NCBI GenBank assembly: GCA_029212365.1
Contig: JARGOC010000002.1
Coordinates: 186,001 to 250,000, forward strand
Direction: 5' to 3'
Origin: Roseovarius sp.
GTDB taxonomy: Bacteria; Pseudomonadota; Alphaproteobacteria; Rhodobacterales; Rhodobacteraceae
DNA: 64,000 bases
Positions 17,628 through 27,231 of the stretch are shown piece by piece; positions within the stretch are counted from its first letter, which is position 1, and every line of letters begins with the position of its first letter. The position numbers and the translations under genes were made by a program. The notes beneath the pieces are model-generated. The model was not told the DNA's origin. It saw nothing but the letters and a program-made list of their open reading frames with translations, and made no database searches.

Positions 17628-18368
17628 CTAGATGCAGCGTCCGCCATCCACCTCCATACAGACACCGGTGATCATGCTGGCCTCATCGCTGCATAGAAAT
17701 GTCGCGGCGTTTGCCATGTCCTCAGGGGTTGAGAACCGCCCCAGTGGAATGGTGCTCAAAAACTTTGCCCGCATCTCGGGTGTGTCTTCCCCCAGGAAAC
17801 TGGCCAGCAATGGTGTTTCACCCGCTACAGGGTTTAGCGCATTCACCCTGATGCCCTCGGGGGCCAGTTCAACTGCCATGGTTTTGGTTGCCGTAATCAT
17901 CCACCCCTTTGAGGCGTTGTACCAGTTCAGCTTTGGGCGCGGGCTGACCCCGGCCGTTGAGGCCACGTTAAGGATCACCCCTGATCCACGGGCTTTCATT
18001 CCTGGGACAAAAGCCTGCGCTGTCAGGTAAACAGATTTGCAGTTCACCGCAAAAACCCGGTCAAACTCAGCCTCGGTGACATCGTCCATCGCCTGCGGCA
18101 GATGCGTGATGCCCGCGTTATTCACCAGAATATCAGGCAGGCCAAATGCGGCCATCGCCGCCTCATACATGTGGTGCACACTGTCGCTATCCGCAACATC
18201 GACCTTAAAGGCATGTGCGCCCAGTTCGTTGGCCAGCGCTTGTGCGCCCTCCAGATTGAGGTCGGCAATCATCACCTGCGCGCCCTCGGCCACGAATTTC
18301 CGCGCGATACCTGCGCCAAATCCACTGGCGGCACCGGTGACGATGGCGGTTTTGCCTTTCATACGCAT
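17628..18368 (-). CDS. SDR-family oxidoreductase
   Basis: Classical NAD(P)-dependent short-chain dehydrogenase, 246 residues: T-G-A-A-S-G-F-G near 11-18, N-N-A-G-I, catalytic Ser in N-V-A-S-T-A-G and Y-N-A-S-K. The D-L in M-I-A-D-L after beta-2 suggests an NAD preference. The start at 18368 follows GGAGG with 7-nt spacing. The family includes 3-oxoacyl-ACP, glucose and polyol dehydrogenases; the substrate cannot be assigned. It lies 65 nt upstream of gmd on the same strand and 12 nt after ycaQ, so it may be co-transcribed with either. Confidence 0.85.
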   Translation of the reverse strand: MRMKGKTAIVTGAASGFGAGIARKFVAEGAQVMIADLNLEGAQALANELGAHAFKVDVADSDSVHHMYEAAMAAFGLPDILVNNAGITHLPQAMDDVTEAEFDRVFAVNCKSVYLTAQAFVPGMKARGSGVILNVASTAGVSPRPKLNWYNASKGWMITATKTMAVELAPEGIRVNALNPVAGETPLLASFLGEDTPEMRAKFLSTIPLGRFSTPEDMANAATFLCSDEASMITGVCMEVDGGRCI

Positions 18369-18380
18369 CTTATATCCTCC

Positions 18381-19544
18381 TCAAATTGGGCGCGGCGCGA
18401 TCCAGCCCACATCCCTGATTCCGGCAAGTCGGGCAAAGCGGGTCAGTTCAGCCTCGAACTTCTCCAGCCGACTCGCGCTCCATTTCACTTTAGGCTCCGG
18501 CCAGAAGCCTGTCACGCGCAGCCAGCCTGCCGCCCGATCCGCCTTGATTTCGCAGCGCCCGACAAACCGGTCGCCTTCCAGTAAAGGGTACACATAATAT
18601 CCCCAACGGCGCTTGGCCTGAGGGACGAACATCTCATTTCGATACTCAAACCCAAACAGCTTTTGCAGGCGTGCCCGGTCACGTATGGCAGGGTCAAAGG
18701 GATTCAGGATACGTAACCGTATGGTAGGGTTGGGCGCATCGCTTAACCGCTGCTCTATGTCAGGGGCACCCCAGGCGTCATAGCGCCCGCCATCTGCGGT
18801 TTGCACGCGCACAGGCACCGGATTTCTGCGCTCCTGCCACTCCTTTGCGGTGCGCGCTGACATCGCCTCCCAATAGCGCTGTACCTCACCATTGGTGCCA
18901 AATGTGATCTTATCAAGCGCCTGATCACAAAGCATAACTACCTGTTCTACGTCATCTGGCCCCTGCCTGAGGTGCGCCGGAAAAACCCGTTCACCCAGGT
19001 CGTAATACTTCACAAAGGATGCCCGATGGCAAGTTGCCAGATCACCCGCGTACCACATCTGATCCAGTGCCTTTTTGTGCGGCGGGCGTGCCCACATCTC
19101 GCGGCTCTGGGATTTGGTTTCAAACGCATGTGTAGACAGGGCGCCTTCCAATTCAATACGCTTGCGTATGTTTTTGATTTCATCCTGCCCCAACCCGGAT
19201 TTATACCAATCTGAATTCCCCATCTTTTTCCCCAATCGGCGGAACTGGCGCTGCCAGATTGGCAGGGTTTCCATTGGGATAAGTGATGCATCATGGGTGA
19301 AATGTTCAAACAGTTGCCGCCCCTGCAACAAGGGCCACAACATACCTTCGCGGTAATTCTGATTGCGAGTCCACAGGATGTGATTATGCGCGCGGGTCAC
19401 GTTGCGGATCGTATCAATCTGCAAGAACCCCAGAGCGCGGATCGTCTTCATGACGTCCACCGGCCCGGTTGGCGTTGCTGACAGGCCATTGGTCCAAAGC
19501 CAAAGCCGCCGTGCATCCCGGTTGGTGATTTGTAACTGTGCCAC
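18381..19544 (-). CDS. YcaQ/AlkX-type crosslink-repair DNA glycosylase
   Basis: A 387-residue protein of the HTH_42 (winged-helix) family that in E. coli YcaQ unhooks interstrand crosslinks and excises bulky alkylated bases. The catalytic Q-phi-D motif, the hallmark of the YcaQ branch, is seen as F-L-Q-I-D-T-I near residues 36-42. It is followed by R-A-H-N-H-I-L-W and H-D-A-S-L-I-P-M-E. The start is a GTG that shares one base with the stop codon of the upstream secreted-protein gene (TAGTG), so translation is probably coupled. Confidence 0.85.
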   Translation of the reverse strand: MAQLQITNRDARRLWLWTNGLSATPTGPVDVMKTIRALGFLQIDTIRNVTRAHNHILWTRNQNYREGMLWPLLQGRQLFEHFTHDASLIPMETLPIWQRQFRRLGKKMGNSDWYKSGLGQDEIKNIRKRIELEGALSTHAFETKSQSREMWARPPHKKALDQMWYAGDLATCHRASFVKYYDLGERVFPAHLRQGPDDVEQVVMLCDQALDKITFGTNGEVQRYWEAMSARTAKEWQERRNPVPVRVQTADGGRYDAWGAPDIEQRLSDAPNPTIRLRILNPFDPAIRDRARLQKLFGFEYRNEMFVPQAKRRWGYYVYPLLEGDRFVGRCEIKADRAAGWLRVTGFWPEPKVKWSASRLEKFEAELTRFARLAGIRDVGWIAPRPI

Positions 19545-20326
19545 TACTCGTTCAGATAAAGCAGCGCATGATCCAGATCGCGCCCCTTCATCTGAAGGGC
19601 AACGTCGTAATACAGCATCCCCGCCTGGCAGGCTCCGGCCGCTGACGCGCGTTTCATATTCTCAAAAGCGGCCCCTGCTGCGCTTAGGGACGGATCTGTT
19701 TCAATACGGCTGCGCAAACTTGCGTTCAGCCGCTCTTGAATGCGGGCACTGTCTGCCGGACTCAGCGTTTTGGGGGCTTTGCTCACACCTGATCTGATGG
19801 CTGCCCGTTGCAATTGATAATAGCGCTTCAATGTGGCGGGACTCAGCCGCGCCTCGGCCTGGCTTACAGCGCGGTCCAACCGCCGCGCTGACATGCGTCC
19901 CTTAATGATAAGGCCACAGTCACGCGTCGGCATGGCCTTGAGCAAGGCCAATTGGACTTGATAATAAAATGCCTTATCGCTGCGCGAAAGGTTGGTATAT
20001 CCGACGTCAAACAAAGGCGAGATCAGCCCCTCAGGCGCCCAAGCTGTCGGCAGGTTGCCGTTGTAAAGCGCAAGAAGCCGGTCAGCAATGTAACCCGCAA
20101 CAACCTTGTCCTTTAACAATTGCTGTTCGTGGTCCACGGCCAAATCAAGCTGCTCACCTTTGTAGCCTTGTCTGGATAGTTCCTCGCGGGTTTGGCTTAG
20201 TTCCGGCATTTGCCCGATAAGCTCGATCAGATCAGAACGTGTCGGTGCTTGTTGTTGTGCAGCACTCATATTGGCAAAAAGAGCAAGCCCCAATGACAAA
20301 CAGATGAATATGGCTTTCAGATTCAA
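19544..20326 (-). CDS. Secreted hypothetical protein
   Basis: 260 residues. Residues 1-23 form a typical Sec signal peptide (N-L-K then a hydrophobic run ending M-S-A-A-Q), predicting export to the periplasm. The mature part is mainly helical. It contains G-Y-I-A-D-R-L-L-A-L-Y, an F-Y-Y-Q-V-Q-L-A-L-L segment and two Cys (T-R-D-C-G and A-G-A-C-Q-A-G) that could form a disulfide. I do not recognise a family. It is downstream of the peptide ABC operon (77 nt) and overlaps ycaQ by one base; neither context explains its role. Confidence 0.65.
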   Translation of the reverse strand: MNLKAIFICLSLGLALFANMSAAQQQAPTRSDLIELIGQMPELSQTREELSRQGYKGEQLDLAVDHEQQLLKDKVVAGYIADRLLALYNGNLPTAWAPEGLISPLFDVGYTNLSRSDKAFYYQVQLALLKAMPTRDCGLIIKGRMSARRLDRAVSQAEARLSPATLKRYYQLQRAAIRSGVSKAPKTLSPADSARIQERLNASLRSRIETDPSLSAAGAAFENMKRASAAGACQAGMLYYDVALQMKGRDLDHALLYLNE

Positions 20327-20402
20327 AGGCCTCTCCTAAACTCGCGATTCAACGAAAGATTGTGCTCGTGTCACCTTCGTGTACTCAGGTGCTGATCACA
20401 AC

Positions 20403-21989
20403 CTAAAAACTGTCGCAGAGCTCTTGCGGAAGCTGGGGTACAGCGTCAATCAGCTGCCGTGTATATGCGTGCTGTGGGTTGGCAAACACCTGCTCTGTTT
20501 GCCCGGTTTCCACAATTTGCCCGGCACGCATCACCATGACGCGGTTGGTCACATTTCGTACAACGCTCAGGTCGTGACTGATAAACAGATATGTCAGCCC
20601 CAGCCGGTCGCTCAACCCGGCCAGCAGATCCAGTATTTGGGCACGCACCTGAACATCCAATGCAGAAACCGCCTCATCCAGAATGATCAACCGCGGCCGA
20701 ATAATCAGTGCGCGCGCAATGGCAATGCGTTGGCGCTGGCCGCCGGAAAATTCGTGGATGTATTTGTCTGCATCGTCGGGGTGCATGCCAACACTTATCA
20801 AAGCCTCTGAAATAGCCGCGTGTCGTTGGGCACCTTGCACAGGGGGGCGCGACAAATGGAACGGCTCTGCAATCAGGCGGCCAACTTTGTGGCGTGGGTT
20901 AAAGCTGCCAAAGGGATCCTGAAACACCACTTGCATTTGCGCACGCGTGGCGCGGCTGACTGTCTCGCCTGCCTCGATCCGCTCGCCCAAAATCTCAATC
21001 GTGCCGCTTTGCACAGGTTCTAACCCCAGCAATGCGCGGGTTAATGTGGATTTGCCGCAGCCGCTTTCACCAACAAGGCCGAGGTTCTCTCCTTCATGGA
21101 TGTCAAAGCTCACCCCGTCCACCGCCCGAAATGTGCCGGGCTTGCCCAGCCATCCCTGACGAGGGGTCACATAGTCGCGCACCACGTTCCGCACTTGCAG
21201 CAGGGGGGTGTCACCAGCCGTAGTTTCCCGCGTGGGGGTATGATCGGAGGCGTTCACTAAAGCCTGCGAATAGGGATGGCGCAACGTGTCAAATTGCCCG
21301 GTTTCCACCACCTGCCCATGGCGCATGATAACGATCTGATCGGCCATATCAGCCACCACGCCCAGATCATGGCTGATCAGCAACAGACCCATGCCGTCCT
21401 CTTGCACGAGGCGTTTGAGCAAGCTCAGAACCTCGGCCTGCGTGGTCACATCCAATGCGGTGGTCGGCTCATCCGCGATCAGCAGTTTAGGGCGCAATGC
21501 AATGGCCATGGCGATGCCAACGCGCTGTCGTTGCCCGCCTGATAATTCATGTGGATACCGGCTGAGCGGGAAACGATCGGCAGGCATTTCCACCCGCGTC
21601 AAGGCCTCGCCCGCACGGCGCATGGCCTCGCGGCGGCCCACGTTTTCATGGATCATGATTGTCTCTGAGACCTGCGCGCCTATGGTGTGCAGCGGGTTCA
21701 ACGCCGTCATCGGCTCTTGAAAGACCATACCCACATCATTGCCGCGCAACCTGCACATTTGCCGTTCGCTCAGGTCCGAAACATTCTGACCGGCCAATGT
21801 GATCTGGCCCTGGGTTTGCGCCCCCTCTGGCAGCAGCCGCATGACGCTGAGGGCAGTCATGGATTTGCCGGACCCGGATTCACCGATGACCCCGGTGATC
21901 TGCCCTGCGGCCACGCTCAGGCTGACATCATGCAGCACGTCCTGGCCATGAATGGTCATGCTCAGGCCTTTGATCTCCAGCAAACTCAT
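20403..21989 (-). CDS. Peptide ABC transporter, fused double ATPase
   Basis: 528 residues holding two complete ABC domains, equivalent to DppD plus DppF in one chain (YejF-like). The first has Walker A G-E-S-G-S-G-K-S at 36-43, signature L-S-G-G-Q-R-Q-R and Walker B L-L-I-A-D-E-P. The second has G-E-S-G-C-G-K-S-T, F-S-G-G-Q-R-Q-R and L-I-I-L-D-E-A. The oligopeptide-specific C-terminal extensions with H-P-Y-S-Q and H-A-Y-T-R are present. Both sites look active. Last gene of the importer operon, overlapping the permease by ATGA. Confidence 0.93.
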   Translation of the reverse strand: MSLLEIKGLSMTIHGQDVLHDVSLSVAAGQITGVIGESGSGKSMTALSVMRLLPEGAQTQGQITLAGQNVSDLSERQMCRLRGNDVGMVFQEPMTALNPLHTIGAQVSETIMIHENVGRREAMRRAGEALTRVEMPADRFPLSRYPHELSGGQRQRVGIAMAIALRPKLLIADEPTTALDVTTQAEVLSLLKRLVQEDGMGLLLISHDLGVVADMADQIVIMRHGQVVETGQFDTLRHPYSQALVNASDHTPTRETTAGDTPLLQVRNVVRDYVTPRQGWLGKPGTFRAVDGVSFDIHEGENLGLVGESGCGKSTLTRALLGLEPVQSGTIEILGERIEAGETVSRATRAQMQVVFQDPFGSFNPRHKVGRLIAEPFHLSRPPVQGAQRHAAISEALISVGMHPDDADKYIHEFSGGQRQRIAIARALIIRPRLIILDEAVSALDVQVRAQILDLLAGLSDRLGLTYLFISHDLSVVRNVTNRVMVMRAGQIVETGQTEQVFANPQHAYTRQLIDAVPQLPQELCDSF

Positions 21990-22801
21990 CGTGCCTGCCG
22001 CCTCAGCCGCGGGTCAAGCCGATCACGCAGCCCATCCCCCAACAGGTTTAGCCCCAGCACTGTCAGAAGGATCGCCAGACCGGGGAACAGCGCCATATGC
22101 GGGGCGAAAGAAATCATCGTCTGACTGTCGGCCAGCATCCGCCCCCAACTGGGAATAGGCGGTTGCGCGCCAAGGCCGACATAGCTCAACCCGGCTTCAG
22201 CCAGAATACCAAGCGAGAATTGGATGGTGCCTTGAACAATCAGCAAGTTGGTCAGATTGGGCAGGATATGTTCCCATGAAATCCGCACAACGCCCTTGCC
22301 CGCGACCCGTGCCGCCAGCACATAATCGCGTGTCCAGAGGCTCAGCGCGGCACCGCGCACCAACCGTGCAAACACCGGGATGTTAAAGATGCCGATGGCG
22401 ATGATGGCATTTAGCGCACTGGGCCCGAAAACGGCCGTGATCATGATCGCAATCAGCAGGCTGGGAAAGGCAAAGACCAGATCATTGCCACGCATGATGA
22501 TCTCATCCAGCAGGCTGCCGCGATGCGCGGCTGCGGCCAGCCCCAAAGGCACGCCCAGCCCCATGCCGATGCCCACAGCGACCAGTGCCACAGCAATGGA
22601 GGTACGTGCGCCCACCATGATCATGCTCAGAATATCGCGGCCAAAGTGATCGGTGCCCAACGGGTGCGCACCTGAGGGCGCTTTGATTTTGTTGGCAATA
22701 TCCAATGTCTCAATATCATACGGCACCCAAAGGAGGGATATCAGCGCCGCGCCGGCGAACACCACCGTTAGCAAAAGACCAAGGATTAAACCGGCCCTCA
22801 T
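21986..22801 (-). CDS. Peptide ABC transporter permease, DppC type
   Basis: 271-residue inner-membrane permease. It has an N-terminal transmembrane segment, a periplasmic stretch with H-P-L-G-T-D-H-F-G-R-D (the diagnostic block of DppC/OppC) and about five further transmembrane helices. The cytoplasmic EAA loop reads R-G-A-A-L-S-L-W-T-R-D-Y-V-L-A-A-R-V-A-G, which docks the ATPase. Coupled to both neighbours: 1-nt overlap upstream, ATGA downstream. Confidence 0.92.
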   Translation of the reverse strand: MRAGLILGLLLTVVFAGAALISLLWVPYDIETLDIANKIKAPSGAHPLGTDHFGRDILSMIMVGARTSIAVALVAVGIGMGLGVPLGLAAAAHRGSLLDEIIMRGNDLVFAFPSLLIAIMITAVFGPSALNAIIAIGIFNIPVFARLVRGAALSLWTRDYVLAARVAGKGVVRISWEHILPNLTNLLIVQGTIQFSLGILAEAGLSYVGLGAQPPIPSWGRMLADSQTMISFAPHMALFPGLAILLTVLGLNLLGDGLRDRLDPRLRRQAR

Positions 22802-23745
22802 CAGCGTCCCCTCAGCCGGGGATCAACCCAGGCATAGGCAATATCGACGGCGAAATTGACGACGATCACAGCAAAGACCAGTAACATGACCACTGATTCC
22901 ACAACGATCAGGTCACGCGCGGAAATCGCCTTGAACACCAGCTGCCCAAGACCCGGCAGAAAGAACACATTTTCGATGATAATCGCGCCAGCCATAAGGA
23001 ATGAAAATTGCAGTCCAATGATTGTCAGCACAGGGATCATCGCATTTCTGAGTGCATGCCGCCGCAGAGCCTGACCCCGGCTCAACCCCTTGGCGCGTGC
23101 GGTGCGAATGTAATCCTCGCCCAGCGTATCCAGCAACGCCGAGCGCATTACCCGCGTCAGAATGCTCGCCTGGGGCAGGGCCAGTGCGATGGCAGGCAAT
23201 GTCAGGCTTTTCATCCCCGCCAGCAGGCCATTGTCCCACCCGGCAAAGCCCCCCGCACTGAACCAGCGCAGGTTGATGGCAAAGATCAGCACCATCAGCA
23301 TGGCAAACCAGAAATTCGGGATGGCGACCCCCAGTTGCGTGACCCCCATCACCGCCAGATCAGCAGGCTTGCCGCGTTGTGATGCCGCCCAAATGCCTGC
23401 GGGAAACGCGATCAGCACGCTTAGCGTCAGCGCGTATAAAGCCAGCGGCAGGCTGATCCAAAGCCGGTCGGAAATCATGTCTGCCACCGGGGTGCGATAG
23501 GTGTAGGAGGTTCCGAAATCCCCGGACGCCATTCCGGTCAGCCAACTGAAATATCGCGCCACCGGGCCTTTGTTCAGGCCCAGTTCTTCGCGCAGTGCTG
23601 TCAGCGTGTCTTCTTGTGCATTCAGCCCCAGCATATAAGCCGCCGGATCACCCGGCACGATTTCGAGGCTTACAAAAATCACCGCACTTGCCACCAACAG
23701 GGACAGCGCCAAGGACACCAATCTTCGCGCCAGATACCGCAGCAT
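22801..23745 (-). CDS. Peptide ABC transporter permease, DppB type
   Basis: 314-residue inner-membrane permease with the DppB/OppB N-terminal pattern (Y-L-A-R-R-L-V-S-L then P-G-D-P) and six predicted transmembrane helices. The EAA loop contains E-D-Y-I-R-T-A-R-A-K-G-L-S. It pairs with the DppC-like subunit that follows after a 1-nt overlap (TGATG). A stable hairpin lies between this gene and the upstream binding-protein gene. Confidence 0.92.
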   Translation of the reverse strand: MLRYLARRLVSLALSLLVASAVIFVSLEIVPGDPAAYMLGLNAQEDTLTALREELGLNKGPVARYFSWLTGMASGDFGTSYTYRTPVADMISDRLWISLPLALYALTLSVLIAFPAGIWAASQRGKPADLAVMGVTQLGVAIPNFWFAMLMVLIFAINLRWFSAGGFAGWDNGLLAGMKSLTLPAIALALPQASILTRVMRSALLDTLGEDYIRTARAKGLSRGQALRRHALRNAMIPVLTIIGLQFSFLMAGAIIIENVFFLPGLGQLVFKAISARDLIVVESVVMLLVFAVIVVNFAVDIAYAWVDPRLRGR

Positions 23746-23808
23746 CAGTGCGTTCCTTGCTTTTTCGTGACGAGCAGACCTTGCTCAGAGGCTCCGGTAC
23801 GGGCAACG

Positions 23809-23835
23809 CGCGCCTTTATCACAGACAAAGGCGCG
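23809..23835. repeat. Intercistronic hairpin in peptide-transport operon
   Basis: CGCGCCTTT and AAAGGCGCG form a perfect 9-bp stem with a 9-nt loop just past the binding-protein stop codon. Such stems after the first cistron usually stabilise the binding-protein mRNA or attenuate the downstream permease genes, giving excess binding protein. There is no U-run on the minus strand. Confidence 0.65.
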
Positions 23836-23842
23836 GCATTGC

Positions 23843-25318
23843 TCACTCTTCCCAATAGACCCCGGTCAAATCGGTGGCCTGAGTTGGTGCATCCTTCCAA
23901 AGCCCGCGCAGTTTGGCATTGGCCACTGTGGGTGTTGCCAATTGAAACAGGTAGCCGTTGACGTAATCCCCGGCGATCATGGTCTGCATTTTCACCAGTA
24001 AATCCGAGCGTGTCGCCGGGTCTGTTTCCTGGGTCAATGCCTCGTTCAGCGCCTGAAACTCTGGGTTGTCATATTGGAAGTAATAGTCAGGCCGCGCATA
24101 AATCCCAATGTCAAACGGCTCGGTATGGCTGACGATGGTCAGGCCATAATCCTTGCCGCGAAACACTTGCTCCAACCATTGCGCCCATTCCAGATTAGAG
24201 ATCTCAGTCTCAATTCCTACGGCACGCAGTTGTGCTGCAATGATCTCGCCGCCGCGCCGCGCATAGGATGGGGGTGGCAACTTCAACGTGGTGGTAAACC
24301 CATCGGGAAACCCAGCTTCGGCCAGCAGGCTTCGGGCGAGCTCGGGATCATGTTGTGACATGGCCGTAAGGTCAACGGCATCCGGGTTATGCGGCGCAAA
24401 ATGTGTGCCAATCGGTGTGCCAAGGCCAAACATTGCGCCGTCAATTATCGCCTGACGGTCAATCGCATGGGCAATCGCCTCGCGTACTTTCACATTGTCC
24501 AGCGGGGCCTCTTTGTTGTTGATGCCCAAAATAGTCTCGCCTTCGGTCGATCCAACCAACACCTGAAAACGCGGATCCGCCTCGAACTGCGGCAGGTTCT
24601 CAGGCGCGGGATAGGTCCCAAATACGTCCACGTCTTCGGCCATGACAGCAGCAAAAGCCGCCGTTGGGTCGCTGATAAATTTGAATGTCGCTTTGTCCAG
24701 CTTGGGCGCGGTGCCCCAATAATTCTCGTTGCGCAGCAGTGTGATCTGATCACCTTGAACCCAAGCGTCAAATTTGAATGCTCCGGTGCCCACGGGGTTT
24801 TGTTTAATTTCGCCAATTGTCTCAGGCGCCACGATCACCGCGTCACCCCAGGCCAGATTGAACAGAAAATTACCGTTGGGCGCACTTAGCGTGACCTTGA
24901 CCGTAAGATCGTCCAGCACTTCTACACTTTCGATTCCATCAAACAGTGCCTTCTGGGCGTTCTGAGAGGTTTCATCCCGCGCGCGATCAAGCGAAAATTT
25001 TACGTCGGCGGCGTCCATTGATGTGCCATCATGGAAGGTGACATCGGGGTGCAACGTGAATGTATAAATCAGCCCATCGTCCGAAATATCCCAGCTTTTT
25101 GCCAATCCTGCATTGACCGAACCATCCGGCCCAAACCGGGTAAGCCCTTCAAAGACATTGGAATAAAGTACCTGATCAATCGCCCCGGCGGCGGCGCTGG
25201 TGGGGTCCAGATGTGGCGGCTCCAACTGTTGGCCAACCACCAAATCAGATTTGGCCTGAGCCATCGTCGCCATCAGCAAGGTTACCCCAGCAAAGGTTGT
25301 AACACGCAACATAGTCAT
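23843..25318 (-). CDS. Peptide ABC transporter substrate-binding protein
   Basis: Family 5 extracellular solute-binding protein (DppA/OppA type), 491 residues from the ATG at 25318 (GGAG 6-7 nt upstream; longer in-frame starts lack support). It has a Sec signal peptide ending M-A-Q-A-K. The mature protein shows L-E-P-P-H-L-D-P-T, the W-D-I-S-D-D-G-L-I-Y-T-F-T-L block and V-R-E-A-I-A-H-A-I-D-R, all standard for the family. First gene of the SBP-DppB-DppC-DppDF operon. The ligand (dipeptide, oligopeptide or other) cannot be read from the sequence. A GCTTGCAAGC palindrome lies about 50 nt upstream. Confidence 0.9.
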   Translation of the reverse strand: MTMLRVTTFAGVTLLMATMAQAKSDLVVGQQLEPPHLDPTSAAAGAIDQVLYSNVFEGLTRFGPDGSVNAGLAKSWDISDDGLIYTFTLHPDVTFHDGTSMDAADVKFSLDRARDETSQNAQKALFDGIESVEVLDDLTVKVTLSAPNGNFLFNLAWGDAVIVAPETIGEIKQNPVGTGAFKFDAWVQGDQITLLRNENYWGTAPKLDKATFKFISDPTAAFAAVMAEDVDVFGTYPAPENLPQFEADPRFQVLVGSTEGETILGINNKEAPLDNVKVREAIAHAIDRQAIIDGAMFGLGTPIGTHFAPHNPDAVDLTAMSQHDPELARSLLAEAGFPDGFTTTLKLPPPSYARRGGEIIAAQLRAVGIETEISNLEWAQWLEQVFRGKDYGLTIVSHTEPFDIGIYARPDYYFQYDNPEFQALNEALTQETDPATRSDLLVKMQTMIAGDYVNGYLFQLATPTVANAKLRGLWKDAPTQATDLTGVYWEE

Positions 25319-25476
25319 CCCGTTTCTCCTCTTTTGTCCCCCGACTTCTTTCCATCTTTCCCCTAATTGAGCTTGCAAGCAAGCGAATGCCGCCGAGAAA
25401 GGCGCAAGAGGGTGATGGATTTCTTTAGCCTGACTTGCTATTTACCGCCGCAACGCAGCATCAATCGGAGTCTCAT

Positions 25477-26304
25477 ATGAGCGCCACTGCCCGTAAAACC
25501 GCCCCAATGCCTGATGACATTCTGGCGATGAAAGGTGACACGCCCATTGTCAGCCTGACCGCTTATACCACGCCCATGGCGCGTATGATGGACGGAATTT
25601 GCGATTTCGTTCTGGTGGGTGACAGCGTTGGTATGGTGTTGCACGGGCTGCCCTCAACCTTGGGCGTCACCATGGAAATGATGATCCTGCACGGCGCTGC
25701 GGTGGCGCGCGGTCTGACAAAATCCATGCTGGTGATCGACATGCCCTTTGGCAGCTACGAAGAAAGCCCGGCCCAGGCGTTTCGCAATGCGGCTGCTTTG
25801 ATGCGTGATACCTCGGCCGCAGCGGTGAAACTCGAAGGTGGTACACATATGGTTGAGACCATCCAATTTCTTGTTGCGCGTGGTATCCCTGTCATGGCCC
25901 ATATCGGCCTCACGCCGCAGTCGATCAACACATTGGGTGGCTACAAGGTGCAGGGCCGTGACGATCAGGCCGAGGCGCTGTTGGCTGATGCCCGTGCTGT
26001 GGCTGACGCCGGTGCCTTTTGTGTGGTTCTTGAGAAAGTGCCCGCCACGTTGGCCGACCAGATCACCACTGATGTAGCCATCCCAACAATCGGTATTGGG
26101 GCCTCGGCGGGTTGTGATGGGCAAATTCTGGTGGTTGATGACATGCTGGGCCTGTTCACTGAATTCAAACCCAAGTTCGTCAAACGGTTTGCCACTTTGG
26201 GCCAGGACGGCACCGCCGCGATTGAGGCTTATGCCGCCGAGGTACGCGCCCGCAGCTTTCCCGGCCCTGAGCACATCTTTTCTGACAAAGCGCCAAAGAA
26301 ATGA
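25477..26304 (+). CDS. panB: 3-methyl-2-oxobutanoate hydroxymethyltransferase
   Basis: Makes ketopantoate from 2-oxoisovalerate and 5,10-methylene-tetrahydrofolate, the first committed step of pantothenate and CoA synthesis. It has 275 residues from the ATG at 25477 (CGGAG 6 nt upstream; upstream TTG discarded). Family blocks: L-T-A-Y-T-T-P-M-A near 30, V-G-D-S-V-G-M-V near 53, K-L-E-G-G near 124, H-I-G-L-T-P-Q near 145, and [14 protein letters not shown] near 210. ATGA-coupled to panC. Confidence 0.96.
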   Translation: MSATARKTAPMPDDILAMKGDTPIVSLTAYTTPMARMMDGICDFVLVGDSVGMVLHGLPSTLGVTMEMMILHGAAVARGLTKSMLVIDMPFGSYEESPAQAFRNAAALMRDTSAAAVKLEGGTHMVETIQFLVARGIPVMAHIGLTPQSINTLGGYKVQGRDDQAEALLADARAVADAGAFCVVLEKVPATLADQITTDVAIPTIGIGASAGCDGQILVVDDMLGLFTEFKPKFVKRFATLGQDGTAAIEAYAAEVRARSFPGPEHIFSDKAPKK

Positions 26305-27143
26305 TCGCGTCAATCCTTCGCACTCTGCCCGATTTGCGTGCGGCTACGCGCCCTTGGCAAATGTCCGGTGCGCGCATTGGTGTTGTGCCCACTATGGGCG
26401 CTTTGCATGATGGCCATCTGTCGCTTGTGGCTGAGGCCAAAAAGCACTGTGACCATGTGATCGTGACCATCTTCGTGAACCCCAAACAGTTCAACTCCGA
26501 AGAAGATCTCAAGAATTATCCGCGCACTGAAAACGACGACGCGCGCAAGCTTGAGCGCTTTGATATTGACGCGATCTACGTGCCGGATGGGCCGCAGATC
26601 TATCCCGATGGCTTTGCCACGACTGTATCGGTTGCGGGCCTTACTGATGTCATGGACGGCGTGCATCGTCCGGGTCATTTTGACGGTGTGGCCACAGTGG
26701 TGACCAAACTTTTCACCCAAACCTCGGCCACTGACGCGTTTTTTGGCGAAAAGGATTTCCAGCAATTGCAGGTCGTCACCCGCCTCGCGCGGGATCTGGA
26801 TATTCCGATCACCGTGCACGGTTGCCCGACAATCCGCGAAATAGATGGCCTCGCCATGTCCTCGCGCAATTTGCTTTTGTCCGACCGCGCTCGCGTTAAG
26901 GCGCCAATCCTGTTTGAAGAAATGGAGCGCATCTCTGAGGGACTCAGAGCGGGGCACGCCTTCGCTGATCTGCACAGTGCTGCGGTCACCCATCTTAAAA
27001 GCGCCGGTTTCACGGATATCGAATATCTGGAACTACGCGCCGCCGATGACCTGACATTGCTCGACGTGCCCTCACGCCCTGCGCGCCTGTTCGCCGCCGC
27101 TTGGCTGGCTGGTGTGCGCCTGATTGACAATATTGCAGTCTGA
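26301..27143 (+). CDS. panC: Pantoate--beta-alanine ligase
   Basis: ATP-dependent ligase forming pantothenate from pantoate and beta-alanine. It has 280 residues with the HIGH-like [11 protein letters not shown] near 31-41, V-T-I-F-V-N-P-x-Q-F near 54, G-E-K-D-F-Q-Q near 150 and the K-M-S-K-S-like S-S-R-N loop near 186. Translationally coupled to panB. A long imperfect hairpin follows 10 nt after the stop and probably ends the transcript. Confidence 0.96.
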   Translation: MIASILRTLPDLRAATRPWQMSGARIGVVPTMGALHDGHLSLVAEAKKHCDHVIVTIFVNPKQFNSEEDLKNYPRTENDDARKLERFDIDAIYVPDGPQIYPDGFATTVSVAGLTDVMDGVHRPGHFDGVATVVTKLFTQTSATDAFFGEKDFQQLQVVTRLARDLDIPITVHGCPTIREIDGLAMSSRNLLLSDRARVKAPILFEEMERISEGLRAGHAFADLHSAAVTHLKSAGFTDIEYLELRAADDLTLLDVPSRPARLFAAAWLAGVRLIDNIAV

Positions 27144-27152
27144 TCCATTCAC

Positions 27153-27215
27153 CTTTCTCTAAATACTTGAATGTGCCAGTCGTCATCGGCGCTGGATTCA
27201 AGTATTTTGAGAAAG
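27153..27215. repeat. Long inverted repeat (20-bp arms) after panC
   Basis: Arms at 27153-27172 and 27196-27215 (CTTTCTC-AAATACTTGAAT type) are complementary with one mismatch around a 23-nt loop. It lies between convergent panC and the M20 gene and could terminate both. The AAATACTTGA core is familiar from intergenic stems in roseobacters. No protein can be read through it. Confidence 0.75.
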
Positions 27216-27231
27216 ATGAAGTCAGGGGCGC

